Origin: Cucumis sativus
Lineage: Eukaryota; Streptophyta; Magnoliopsida; Cucurbitales; Cucurbitaceae
Assembly (NCBI RefSeq): GCF_000004075.3
Contig: NC_026661.2
Coordinates: forward strand, 20,426,307-20,490,306
Length of the DNA stretch: 64,000 bases
Reading direction: 5' to 3'
Part shown: piece by piece, positions 46,998-57,711 of the stretch
Layout of the letters: each line of letters begins with the position of its first letter
How positions within the stretch are numbered: position 1 is the first letter of the stretch
Notes under the pieces: generated by a model
Seen by the model: the letters and a program-made list of their open reading frames with translations, nothing else
Told to the model about the DNA's origin: nothing
The model's database searches: none
Translations under genes and position numbers: made by a program

Positions 46998-47848
46998 CTA
47001 AAACAACAAGCTCATAATAATGGCGGACAAAGTGACGTAAAGGGTTGTCATCAATGCGGTGGAGGATGAAGGTGTTAGAGCCGATGGAGATAATCCACCG
47101 CGGATAGGCGGTGAACTTGCAGGAGTTGGAGCACATGCATCATTGTGAGGATGAGGAGTGTTTGAAGAAGGTGGCATTGTACCGCCGCTAGCGGAGACGG
47201 TGACGGATAACTTTTGGCCTCCCAAACAGTGTGTGCCAACAGTACAAATGAAGTAATGCATACCGGCAGCGTCGAGCTTCACTGTAGCAGGACCTGTAGT
47301 AATGACATTGCCGATGGCATTGTTTGAATTGCACGCATCGAAGGACTCTTTTGTTACTTTAAGAACATCGTGCATGTTTGTTCTGAAGTTAAATGCTGAA
47401 AGGAAAAAAAAAAAAAACAAGAAATGTGTTACACTTTTTTATGTTAAAGTAGGGTCGAGGATATATGTAATATATATCTAAATCAAATGGGTTTACATAC
47501 GATATGATTTTCATAGGTATTTTCAAAATTCAAAAAGTAGAATAAAAAGAAAAGGATTATCAAATTGAAAAATTGACTAAGATATTTTAAACAATGGAAG
47601 GGAAAGTTAAAGACTAACTAAACTTCAATTAAAGAAAAAAGGATGATAGGATCGGAGAGAAGATCAGTACTTAGAGAATCGCCAACAGAGAAGTTGTTTC
47701 TTGAAGCCCAGTCGGAATAGAAAGCAGCTCCGCCTTGGGGAACTGTCCAACCGTCAGAGTCTCCGACGACATGTATCGTCTGAGCAGTGGCATGATGAAC
47801 AAAAACCACAGCAATTAAACCCAAAACAATACCAACTTCTCCACTCAT
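46998..47848 (-). CDS. Stellacyanin-type phytocyanin (CPC paralogue B)
   Basis: Two exons, 47848-47671 and 47395-46998, phase-1 junction, 191 residues. The signal peptide ends 'HHATA' before 'QTIHVVGDSDGWTVP'. A complete copper site is present: His68 ('TNMHDV'), Cys110, His115 and Gln120 ('YFICTVGTHCLGGQ'), plus the disulfide cysteines 81 and 116. A Pro/Ser/His linker ('PPSSNTPHPHNDAC') and a hydrophobic end ('LMTTLYVTLSAIIMSLLF') suggest a GPI-anchored cell-surface protein. The Cys-containing 'NDACAPTPASSPPI' tail is shared with the next gene at 50326-52054, its closest sister. Confidence 0.93.
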
Positions 47849-47971
47849 ATTTCTTTTAAAAAATAATCACAATGAACAAAAATCTCACACTCTAAAATGA
47901 AAGCTATACAATAGTTTGCTTAATAACTCTCTTTTACTAGTTGTGTGTGTTTAACGAAAATGGGATGTAAA

Positions 47972-48029
47972 TTTATAGAGAAATAAGTGTAGAAAATTAA
48001 TAGTTTTGCTCAACCTAAATAATGGTCAA
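47972..48029 (-). promoter_or_regulatory. Promoter of paralogue B: TATA box and W-box
   Basis: TATAAATTTACATCCC reads from 47977 on the minus strand, about 125 bases before the ATG. TTTGACC (W-box) reads from 48030, about 180 bases before the ATG. Confidence 0.55.
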
Positions 48030-48030
48030 A

Positions 48031-50325
48031 CAAATTGGGTAAACCATATCAAAACGGGTGCAACTTTTTCCACTACTTGATTAATAACGAAGATGAGAGG
48101 ATAGGGCATGAATCAATCTAGTTGAAATATATACAATAGTATATGTTTTCATGATTCTTCACAAATTGAAAAAAATAGGTATGTCATGTATGTATTTTTT
48201 TAAAAAATTACTTTTAAGTGAACGATTTAAATTAATAAGAGTGTAACTTAGATAGACAAATTATTTTTTGTAAAAGTAGAAAAAAACTAAACCGAACTTT
48301 GTTAAAGGTTAAAGTTTACTCTATCTCGATTTGCTTGATCAACCTGAAAGGTCAGGTGAGGTTTTGTCCATCTGAAATCCAATTCAAATGAAATAATTAA
48401 AACTAGTTTTAAAGAAAAACCGACCCGATCCTATCCACCTTATGTCAAGTTTTTTAAATGAAAGATGGTGACCAAAGTTGGAAAGAAAGAAAGGAATGGG
48501 AATTATGGAAAAATGGTTAAAATGCGTACAAGTTGGTGTTGACTCCAAAAGTGGAAGGTTCCTCAATCCTCATGGAGACTTTGGGAGAGACTACTAATTC
48601 ATTGTGATTTAATTTTCTAACTCTTTTTTTCCAAGTCTCCCCTCAATGTATTTATTTTTCTTCTTTTCACAATTCTCCAAGTCCAGCCGAGAAAATTGAA
48701 TTGTTAACTTCTTTTTATAGCACAAACATTAGACATTCGTTATTTTATTTGAACGGTAACGAAACTAAAAAATATTTACGGTATGTATAATAAAATAAAA
48801 AAACATACAACACAATCATTTTTTTTGTAATTTTCATATATGATTTTTCAATTCATATTTTCTTTGCGATTTATTAATCACTGATCATCTTGATGCAATT
48901 TATAAACTTTGAGATCAAATAACTAAAGATAGAAGTCTTTCATCCTAAGGTATCACGAGACAATGTATATGTTTGAGATCGAATAAACGCAAAAGTTTTT
49001 TCATCCCATGCCATCTTAGTGCCACTAAGATCCGAGATTCAATAACTATTGGAAGAATTCTTTCATCGTGGGACATGGTATGTTGGAGATTGTATATCAT
49101 ATTGCGCACATGTGACAGATTTATCACATGTTAACTCGAATAATTTTGGTATTTTATGTTGTAGATGCTTTTTCCGTTTTCAAAATTGTTATATATAGTG
49201 TCTAAGTATTTTTTCCGTTTGTTATATTTTTTAGAAAAATCTTTAAAAAATTATAGATATGTGGGAGACACTTTTTTTTTAGACAAATAAATTTAGGTGA
49301 AAATATTATTTCGTTCCTCCTACTAATCTAAGTCTATTTTATTTTAGTACCTAAAATTTTCATTATTAGCATCCGTATTTTTAATATATTTTAAATTAGT
49401 TTTTTAAACTATTTTTCCAAAATTAATTGAATAGTAATAATAGAGTTCATCAAACAACAAAAAAATGAAATTATAAAAAAGAATAACAAATTAAACAAAC
49501 TATTTACAAAATATAACAAAATTTTATATTCTATCACTAATAGATATTGATAGACATTTATATGATTTTATTAATGACGTTGATTGCCCGTGATACATTG
49601 GCATAATTCAAAATATTGCTATATGTTGTAAATATTTTATTTTATTTTTTTATATTTACAAACGTTCATAGTTTAGGAAAATTGTCAAAAATAAAACATT
49701 TGATAAAATATTTACGGTTTATATAAAAGTAAGTGTAATTAATTTTGTATTTTAGTGATTTTGTTGCATGAAGTGTATATGTTTTATCAATATTTCTATT
49801 TTTGAAAAAGCCTTATTTTTATTTATTATTCTTTAAAAAATCAAAAAAGAAAAAAAAATAGTGGGAAGAAAGTGGGAGTGAGTTGGAAGAAAAGTAGGGG
49901 AAATTTGTAGAGACACATAAAGTTTAGAGGGAAAATTTTGGAATGATGCCTATAGTTTTTGTAGGCCAAATTTCAAGAAACCTGTTGGAACTAAATTAAT
50001 CTTAGATGAATTTACATTATTGCATTTGCATGAATAGTTAGAGATACAACGATTAAAGGTATGTTTAATGAAGAATCATATGTATTCGCATTCGTTATTG
50101 ATGTCTTCTTATTATAAATACGTATAAGTTTCTCATTTGCATACGTGTAAAGTTTACGGTAGATCGTAGTATCTATCTCATTTAGTAAAATAATAAAACG
50201 AAAATGATGCCAAGGAATTCATTATATGGCAATTTCAAAAGTAATTCCCAAACATGCAATCATTAATCTAAGAAGCAAGTAAAACAAGGTCCAATGCAAA
50301 TCCACACTATCTATAAAACAAGAGT
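48031..50325. other. Spacer between paralogues B and C
   Basis: AT-rich, no gene recognised. About 49495-49660 has ATATAACAAAATTT and TATTGCTATATGTTGTAAATATTT around TATCACTAATAGATA, similar in character to the MITE at 44544 but too diverged to delimit. Confidence 0.4.
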
Positions 50326-52054
50326 TCATAACACGAAGGCATACAAAGTAACATAAAGGGTTGCCATCAGTAAGGTAGAGGAGGAAGGCGTTAAAGCGGA
50401 TGAGGATCCATCACAAATAGGTGGTGAGGAAGACAATGAATTAGCAGGAGTTGAAGAGCATGCATCGCCATGGGAAGCAGGAGGAGTTCTTGTAGGCGGT
50501 GGCTGAGCAGCGTTTGAAGAAGGTGACATTGCATTATCGGTTGGAGGGACTACGGTAACTGTGACGTTGACAGCTAACTTTTGACCTTCAAAACAGTGAT
50601 TGCCAACGGTACAAATGAAGTAATGCATGCCGGCAGTGTCGAGCTTCAATGTTGTAGGACCTGTAGTGATGACATAATGGGTGGTATTGTGTCCATCGCA
50701 TACCTCGAACGCCTCTTTTGGTACTTTTTGCACACTGTGCATGTTCGTCCCAAAGTTAAACGCTGCCAAAATAAATAACTAAGAAACTAAAAACTAAAAT
50801 CAAATCAAATGGACTAGATTTTATTTTCTTGAGTTTAACAACACCATTTGAATCAATGAAGGACCATATATACTGAACTCAAGTAATATATATAGCTAAA
50901 AGAACTAAGTTCAACCAATGTTAGTAAGTTCTTCCAACTTCATTTATACTAAACGAGGGAATCCCTAGTTTGACCGTGGATAGGATCAAATGGAGGAATT
51001 TTTTTTATAAGGAATGTTCGCAAAAATAGCTAAATAATTTATGATAATAGAGTTAATGTCACTACATTTTGTAAATTGTAAAAGTAGCAAATTTATAAAA
51101 AATAAATAGTCCTTCGATAGACATTTGATATGTAACGCCCTAGACCTAGGATTCGGACTAGGATTTAAAATTCGGATCACTGACATTTCTCCACGACCAC
51201 GATCGGGACAGACGGGTTGCTTAGCCCATTTATTATTACTTTTGGCCCATGGTGCATTTACCCATATTTTGTACACATGTTCAAGAAGAAAGCCCAAATT
51301 CCAGTATTTGGCTTTTTGACACCATCTCCAAAATAGGTTATCTTCAACTTCAAGGTTCGACTTCTCGAGCAGCCGAATCCTTCTTCTTCTTGCTTTCCTT
51401 TTCTTACTTTTCTTTTGGAATACTTCTTCTTCTTCTTCACTTTGTTTTTTCTCTTTAATTACTTCTTCTTGCTTGCTTCTTTCTTTTTTTTTTTTTTTTT
51501 CTAATAGTTCTTCGAGTTTCAAATCTCGTTCCTGAGGAGATCTGTTTCCCCGATGGAAATCCCCTCCACCGTCCCCGCTTCAAATGGGGAGGGCGTGGGC
51601 GAGGATGGGGGTAAATAACCCTCACGGAGACAGGACGGGAGCACTCCCTCGCCCCGCCCTCTCCTCTTGCCAACCCCATGATTGAACATTCGATTTGAAA
51701 ATTGTTAAAGCATCTACATTATGACTTTAATGACATAAATGTGTAATTTTCTCTTCTTTTTTTTTTTTTTTTCTGAGAAAAACATAAATCTGTATCTTAG
51801 ACCTCTTTCAAATTGCGATCAATAACTCCGAAGACTAAAAATTGAAATTAAAGGAGAGAAGATTGATATATACTTAGATAATCGCCAATAGCGAAGTTGA
51901 ATTTAGAAGCCCACTCGGAATAGAAAGCAGCGCCGTTCATCGGAACCGTCCAACCGGTGGAGTCTCCGACAACACGAACCGTCTGAGCGGTGGCTTGGTG
52001 AACAAAAACCACCGCAATTAAACCCAAAACTAAACCAATAATTCCTCCACCCAT
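50326..52054 (-). CDS. Stellacyanin-type phytocyanin (paralogue C)
   Basis: Two exons, 52054-51874 and 50762-50326, phase-1 junction, 205 residues. The signal peptide ends 'HQATA', and the mature chain starts 'QTVRVVGDSTGWTVP'. Copper ligands His69 ('TNMHSV'), Cys111, His116 and Gln121 ('YFICTVGNHCFEGQ') are all present. The tail is Pro/Ser/Thr-rich ('PPPTRTPPASHGDACSST') and ends in a hydrophobic segment ('LLMATLYVTLYAFVL') with no residues after it, consistent with a GPI signal. The 1111-base intron is enlarged by repetitive DNA of higher GC content (51132-51690). Confidence 0.92.
51017..51100 (+). repeat. Short dispersed repeat, copy 2
   Basis: The partner of 46291-46381, located in the intron of paralogue C directly left of the GC-richer insert. 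Confidence 0.4.
51132..51690 (+). mobile_element. Possible solo-LTR-like relic in the paralogue C intron
   Basis: It begins TGTAACGCCC, a start common to plant Ty3/gypsy-type LTRs, and differs from its surroundings by higher GC, long CT tracts and a G/C-rich end portion. It has no intact coding region and no matching second terminal repeat in the window, so it would be a broken, single-LTR fossil. The right boundary and target duplication are uncertain. The family assignment rests on the start motif and composition only. Confidence 0.35.
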
Positions 52055-52106
52055 TTTTTCTAATAAATAAAAACCAAATTTTGTTGAAAGAAAGATGGTA
52101 TATACA

Positions 52107-52112
52107 TTTATA
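52107..52112 (-). promoter_or_regulatory. TATA box of paralogue C
   Basis: TATAAA reads from 52112 on the minus strand, about 55 bases before the ATG, implying a short leader. A TTTGACTTGAC (two TTGAC cores, in the opposite orientation) lies near 52251-52261, about 200 bases upstream. Confidence 0.45.
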
Positions 52113-52453
52113 AGGGTTAATGGGTGGGAAAGGAGGGTTGAGCCGACACCAATATCTGTGAATTAATTCTTGACTACATCCAACTTTGTGTTAAAATTCT
52201 AACCAAAAAAAGATATATTATATAACCTGATTGTGATGTATCCTACCCTTTTTGACTTGACATTTCCAATTCTTTCGTGTCTTCGTCTCTCAATAAATAT
52301 ATATATATAAATCAAAGTTCACACTTACTGATATATTAAAATTTTGTGTCAAACTAAATAGAACAAATATAACGATCAACAGCCCCATCTTTACTTATAA
52401 ATAAATATATGAAAAAGGAGAAAAGAGTGTGTCATGTACAATACATTCCTCAT

Positions 52454-53415
52454 TTAGAACAACAAGTTCATAACAATGGCGGACAAAGTGACATAAATAG
52501 TTGCCATCACTGCAGTGGAGGAGGAAGGTGCTGGAGCTGCAGGAGTTTCACCGCTTTTAGGTACGGACGAGGACGGAGAATTTGCAGTTGTCGATGGCTC
52601 CTCAGAAGTGCTTGGGGAAGGTGACACTGCACCACCAGGGGTGGTAGAGGAGGATGAGACGGTGACAGCTAACTTTTGACCTCCCAAACAGTGTTTACCA
52701 ACGGTACAAATGAAGTAGTGCACGCCAGCAGTGTCCAGTTTCACAGTCGCAGGGCCGGTCGTGAGGGCACTGCCGATGGCTTTATCAGAGTTGCATGCTT
52801 CGAAGGATTCTTTTGGTACTTGAAGTACATCATGTGCTCCGGTCAGGAACTTAAATGCTGTAAAAAATAAACATAACTTTAAAACTTAGGAGGTGTTTAA
52901 AGCACACTATTAGTTACATAGAATATGGGATTATGATAGTTTCTGTTGTAACGTAGAATAAATGTACACGAGAAAGAGAGAAAGAGATGTAACAAATAAA
53001 GATTTAACATATTAATTAATATTCCAGTTCAAAGTGGGCAATATTCTACCACTTGATTTTGCTGTAATAAAGTAATGGATATTTCAACCTCAGCAAATTT
53101 ATAATCCAAGGAATTAAGCAGATAACTTAATTAAGGACATGTATATATGTTCGTACGTACTACAGATTGATGTACCTAGCTAGCTACAAAATCATGCATG
53201 TCTGCTATGAATTTAGCTTAATTAATTTCCACATTCTTACAAAGAGAATCGCCAACAGCAAAAGTGTTTTTATCAGCCCATTCAGAATAGAAAGTCTCGG
53301 TCGATGGAATCGTCCAACCCGTGGTTTCACCTACGACGTGCACCTTCTGGGCAGCGGCATGGTGAACAAAAACAACAGCAATGAAACCCAAAACAAAACC
53401 AACTCGTCCGGCCAT
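52454..53415 (-). CDS. Stellacyanin-type phytocyanin (paralogue D)
   Basis: Two exons, 53415-53241 and 52857-52454, phase-1 junction, 192 residues. The signal peptide ends 'HHAAA', and the mature chain starts 'QKVHVVGETTGWTIP'. Copper ligands His67 ('TGAHDV'), Cys109, His114 and Gln119 ('YFICTVGKHCLGGQ') are intact. One 'SPSSSVPKSGETPAA' unit precedes the tail 'PAPSSSTAVM', and the C-terminus 'ATIYVTLSAIVMNLLF' is a likely GPI signal. The last 21 residues are identical to paralogue E, its tandem sister. It lies only 400 bases downstream of the paralogue C start codon. Confidence 0.93.
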
Positions 53416-53500
53416 TATTTGTCGTCTAAATTTCTTTTTCTTCTCTCCTTTTTCAATAATTTGGGGATGTTGTGTTTGTAAAATGAGAATGGGATGTAAA

Positions 53501-53597
53501 TTTATAGTGATGACAGAATGTTGGGGAATGTAAAATTAGAATAATTGGTGGCCATAGAAACTAGAAAGGCCGCAAAAAGAGCTGATTAAATGGTCAA
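53501..53597 (-). promoter_or_regulatory. Promoter of paralogue D: TATA box, W-box and GGCCGC
   Basis: TATAAATTTACATCCC reads from 53506 on the minus strand, about 90 bases before the ATG. TTTGACCA reads from about 53598, about 180 bases upstream, with a plus-strand AGGCCGCAAAAA about 20 bases nearer the gene. The same block occurs before paralogue E. Confidence 0.55.
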
Positions 53598-55180
53598 AGT
53601 TAAAAGAGAGGTTTTGTTTTTTTCAAGGGTAATTAAGTTGGTTTTAATTTCACTTCCAACTCATAAACTTTGGAGGAGAGATTTGGTTTTATTTGATGGA
53701 GAATTTTGAAAAGTAAAAATAGAGTTATATCTTTGTAGAAATGGAATTAATTAATTTAAATAATTGTTTCAAATATGTTTCAAATTATATTGATAAATCA
53801 TAAAGCTTGTAAATTGTAATTATAGTGTAAATAACAGTTGACAGTAAATTGTAATTAATCTATTGATGAACATGTTTTATGTTCAATTTTTCAATAATTA
53901 TTATTTTCTAACCTTATATAATTTTTAATACATGACATAGTATATATTTTAGTTTTAAGAAAATGAATTGAGTTTAATACATAAATGTTTTTATCTTTAT
54001 CCAAGGGATTTTTCTTATACATGGAGAAAAATAACTTCTAAAAATTAGGCTCATTTCCTATGTTTTTATTTACTTCACTGAAAATGAGAAAAAAATACGA
54101 GATCAATCCATAAAATGTGAAAATAATAAATTTGACAAAATATTCTCGATAAACACTTATATTTTGCTACAACTTATAGATATTTTAATATTTGAAAATG
54201 TACTTCATATTGATACATTATTGATATACACTTGATTTGATACACTTCCTACATTTATTAAATATGTTAGTGTTAAATTGTAAACATGAGCTGCTATTTC
54301 ATTTATTTGATATAACTTTTTGCTTTTAAGATAAAGAAAAAAAAGAGAAATTGAAACTATATGAAAATAATTTACAACAAATTCTATAGGTAAGTAAATA
54401 ATTTAATTTATTTTGCTATTTTAAAAATATATGAAAACATAATTAAAAGAAAATTGTTTACCAACTTTTGAATAAACGAACACAAAATTGGTAAATATTT
54501 TTGAGAAACATTGTGTGCTAAATTCAATATGTATATCACAAATCGAATTCACCTTAAAGAAAATTAAGTAGTAAGTAGGAGGGTCAAACAAAATCTTAGT
54601 AAAGAAATATTTGTTAGAAGATGGTAGAATATGAAATTTCCCTCACCCATCATCTTAAATTTTGGATATTGTTTTAAGGAGAGGTTGGATTTAATCTCCA
54701 AACTCCAAATTTTTTGTCATATTAAATAACGATTACCATCATTCTGGAAAATTCTTGTAATTGGTTTGTCATCATTAACTGCTATATGATCATCAACTAA
54801 TTTTTCTTCTTTTACATTTTGATCACATTTTTCCAAATAGCTTAACAACTATTAGTATTAAATATTTGGCTATCAATCTCAATGTATTAGTTTAAAGTTG
54901 TGGGTTTAGTTGAAAAGGGATTATGAGTTCATTCAACCTTAAAAGTGGGAGAGGGAGAACAAAACCTTCCAAAATTTTCGAAATGTATTAAAAAGAAAAA
55001 AGAAAAGAAAAGGAAAGAAAGATTGGGAAAAAATACAGAACCGAAGGAATCTGATCACAGTCTGTCATTCTCAACAAACTTTCGAAAACAAACTAAATAG
55101 AAGAAATTATCAACAGCCCCACCTTCATTTATAAATAAATATGAAAAAGGAAAAACAAAGGTGCCATGTAAAATCCTCAT
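53598..55180. other. Spacer between paralogues D and E
   Basis: AT-rich without genes. The last ~75 bases (from about 55107) match the sequence just beyond the stop of paralogue D, marking the edge of a duplicated segment. Confidence 0.5.
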
Positions 55181-55975
55181 TTAGAACAACAAGTTCATAA
55201 CAATGGCGGACAAAGTGACATAAATAGTGGCCATCACTGCAGTAGAGGAAGAAGGTGCTGGAGCTTTAGCAGATTCAGCGTCTTTGGGTACTGATGAGGA
55301 CGGTGAATCTGCAGAAGATTCACTGCTGTTAGGCGCTGACGAGGACGGAGAATTTGCAGGAGACTCATCGCCCTCAGGCACTGACGAGGACGGAGAATCT
55401 GCAGGAGCTAGAGTTTTCGATGGCTCCTCAGTAGAGTTTGAAGGAGGAGAAGCTGCATCACCAGGAGTGGCGGAGCCGCCCACGGTGACGGATAACTTTT
55501 GACCTCCTAAACAGTGTTTACCAACGGAACAAATGAAGTAATGCTCGCCAGCGGTGTCGAGTTTCACGGTTGCAGGGCCGGTCGTGAGGGGACTGCCGAT
55601 ACCTTTATCGGTGCTGCATGCTTCGAAGGATTCTTTCGATACTTTAAGTACATCATGTGATCCAGTCGGGAATTTAAATGCTATAGAAAACAAAACGTAA
55701 AAGTTTAGAACTTAGAGAATGCTTGTAGCACACCCAGTTAGTTTTTATAATAATGTGTTTAGGTGCATATCACCATTAAGTTAATTTTCAAAATCCTTAC
55801 AGAGAGAATCGCCAACAGCAAAAGTGTTTTTTTCAGCCCATCCTGAGTAGAAAGTAGTATCTGGTGGGATCGTCCAACCGGTAGCGTCACCGACGACGTG
55901 CACCTTCTGGGCGGCAGCATGGTGAACAAAAACAAGAGCAATGAAACTCAAAACAAAACCAATTCCTCCAGCCAT
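55181..55975 (-). CDS. Stellacyanin-type phytocyanin (paralogue E)
   Basis: Two exons, 55975-55801 and 55680-55181, phase-1 junction, 224 residues, with an intron of only 120 bases. The signal peptide ends 'HHAAA', and the mature chain starts 'QKVHVVGDATGWTIP'. Ligands His67 ('TGSHDV'), Cys109, His114 and Gln119 ('YFICSVGKHCLGGQ') are intact. The Ser/Pro-rich tail has three copies of a 15-residue unit ('SPSSSVPEGDESPAN' and variants), where paralogue D has one, and ends with the same GPI-type signal. It is the longest single-domain member of the array. Confidence 0.93.
55262..55396 (-). repeat. 45-bp coding tandem repeat (3 units) in paralogue E
   Basis: Three in-frame units translate as 'SPSSSVPEGDESPAN', 'SPSSSAPNSSESSAD' and 'SPSSSVPKDAESAKA'. 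They lengthen the glycosylation-prone linker between the cupredoxin domain and the GPI signal. Confidence 0.8.
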
Positions 55976-56073
55976 TATTACTTTTTTTTGTTGTCTAAAT
56001 TTTATTTTTCTCCTTTTTCACAAAATGGGGCAGATGTCGTTGTGTTTGAGAAATGAAAACTGTGGAATGTAAA

Positions 56074-56171
56074 TTTATAGAGAGTTAAGGTAATTAAAGT
56101 TTTGGGTATTGAAGAACAGAAACTTGGGTGGCCATTAGAAGGGCCGCAAAAAAAGCCGATCTAATGGTCAA
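56074..56171 (-). promoter_or_regulatory. Promoter of paralogue E: TATA box, W-box and GGCCGC
   Basis: TATAAATTTACATTCC reads from 56079 on the minus strand, about 100 bases before the ATG. TTTGACCATTAG reads from 56172, about 195 bases upstream, with GGGCCGCAAAAAAAG next to it on the plus strand. It is nearly the same as the block before paralogue D. Confidence 0.55.
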
Positions 56172-57711
56172 AGTTTGTATAAACTCTATAAGTAGAAATA
56201 ATTAGTTCCAAATGATAAGCTTTGGAAGAGATCAGACTAAACGAACCAATTATGGAGGGCCACTCAAATTAAAATTTGAGAGTCTTTGGTTTAAAGTTTA
56301 TTGGATTTTCGTGAATAATAGATGTCTCTAAAGATAACAATATCTAAAAATAGTAGATGTGTTTATGTAAGATGAAGTGTTTAGTTCTTCATATCAGCCC
56401 CAGCACTGCGTAGGGCGTTCTTCCAAACCCAACAACCACCCATTGTTTCCTTTAGTTTCGTATTCGTTTCCCTTTCTTGCTCTTTGTACTAACTTGCATT
56501 TGTTTAATGAAAATGGAATCCAAATTACGAGTGAATAAATAAGTTTAAATTTTGTCATTCATCTTGTCAATCCAATTGTTGTATGAACTTCAAGCTATTG
56601 AAATCAAAGAAATGTAAAAAAAATCCAACAATTATCCAAACTGAAATGAAAAATCTAATTAAAAGAAATTGAAAATCCTAGAACAATTAAAAAGAAATAA
56701 ACAATATATATATCCAATCCAATTTTATCATACTTTAAATTTTGTGTGCCATCGCACATAGTTTTGGTTTCTGTGATTTCCAAATCTTCATTGTCTGTTT
56801 ACTTTTAAAATCTATAATTATTAAGAAAACTATGAGTATAAGTGAGAAATTAGTAATGAAAAGAAAATGGGTTATTTAATTTAAATTAGACAATCGCGGT
56901 TAAAGTTATCTAATTCCCCATTTATTGACTAATTCTCTCCTCCATTGAATGCAATCTACATTGGATTCAACTCCGACAGAAACAACTTTATATGACTTTA
57001 GTATATATGTTTACGGTAGTACAATGCTAGTACGTATATAAAATATCGGTTGACTCAAAAGTTTAAAATACAATTTGAGATGAAAATAATGATAGGAAAA
57101 AGATATAATAATTTAATCTGTCTTTATTTTTTAGAATTTTGCTCAATCATACAAAGTGTTAGCCAGTTTTTGGAGGCATCCATGGGACATAGATCATTTT
57201 GTAATTTAACCATTGTAGATTTTAGTTTTACATTTTTATTTATAAGATATGAGATTTAAGTTGTGAGTACAATATGGTCAACATGAATGATTGAATGATT
57301 TTATTAAATTTGATGTTATCTCAAACAAATATATATATATATAGACATTGATAGACACATCACATAAATACATAAATTGAATAGAAAAATAATAATGAAG
57401 ATAAAGTTAAAGATTATCCTTACAATAATGTACGCGGCAAATAGATCTTTTATTCTTCTTTCTTTTAGACCAAACTTTTAATGAAGAAAAATTGTGTGGC
57501 TCACCTAAACTCACAACTCCAATAATATAAATTTGGAAAAGGAAAGGAAGAAAGATAATATCAAAATGGAGGAAATTAAAAACAATGTGAATTTATTTAT
57601 ATAAGTAATGTATAAAAATAATGAAATGACAAAGTAGAACATGAAGAACACAAATAATTATAACAACAAAAAGGAAAAGGAAAACATGATTTATCTAACA
57701 AAACGTATTAA
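56172..57711. other. Spacer between paralogue E and the triple-domain gene
   Basis: AT-rich, no gene recognised. A TA run lies near 57331-57342. Confidence 0.5.

Noticed and set aside
50986-51522. A 178-residue Lys/Glu-rich open frame on the minus strand
   Set aside because: It arises from CT-rich low-complexity DNA inside the intron of paralogue C, overlaps the LTR-like insert and resembles no protein family.
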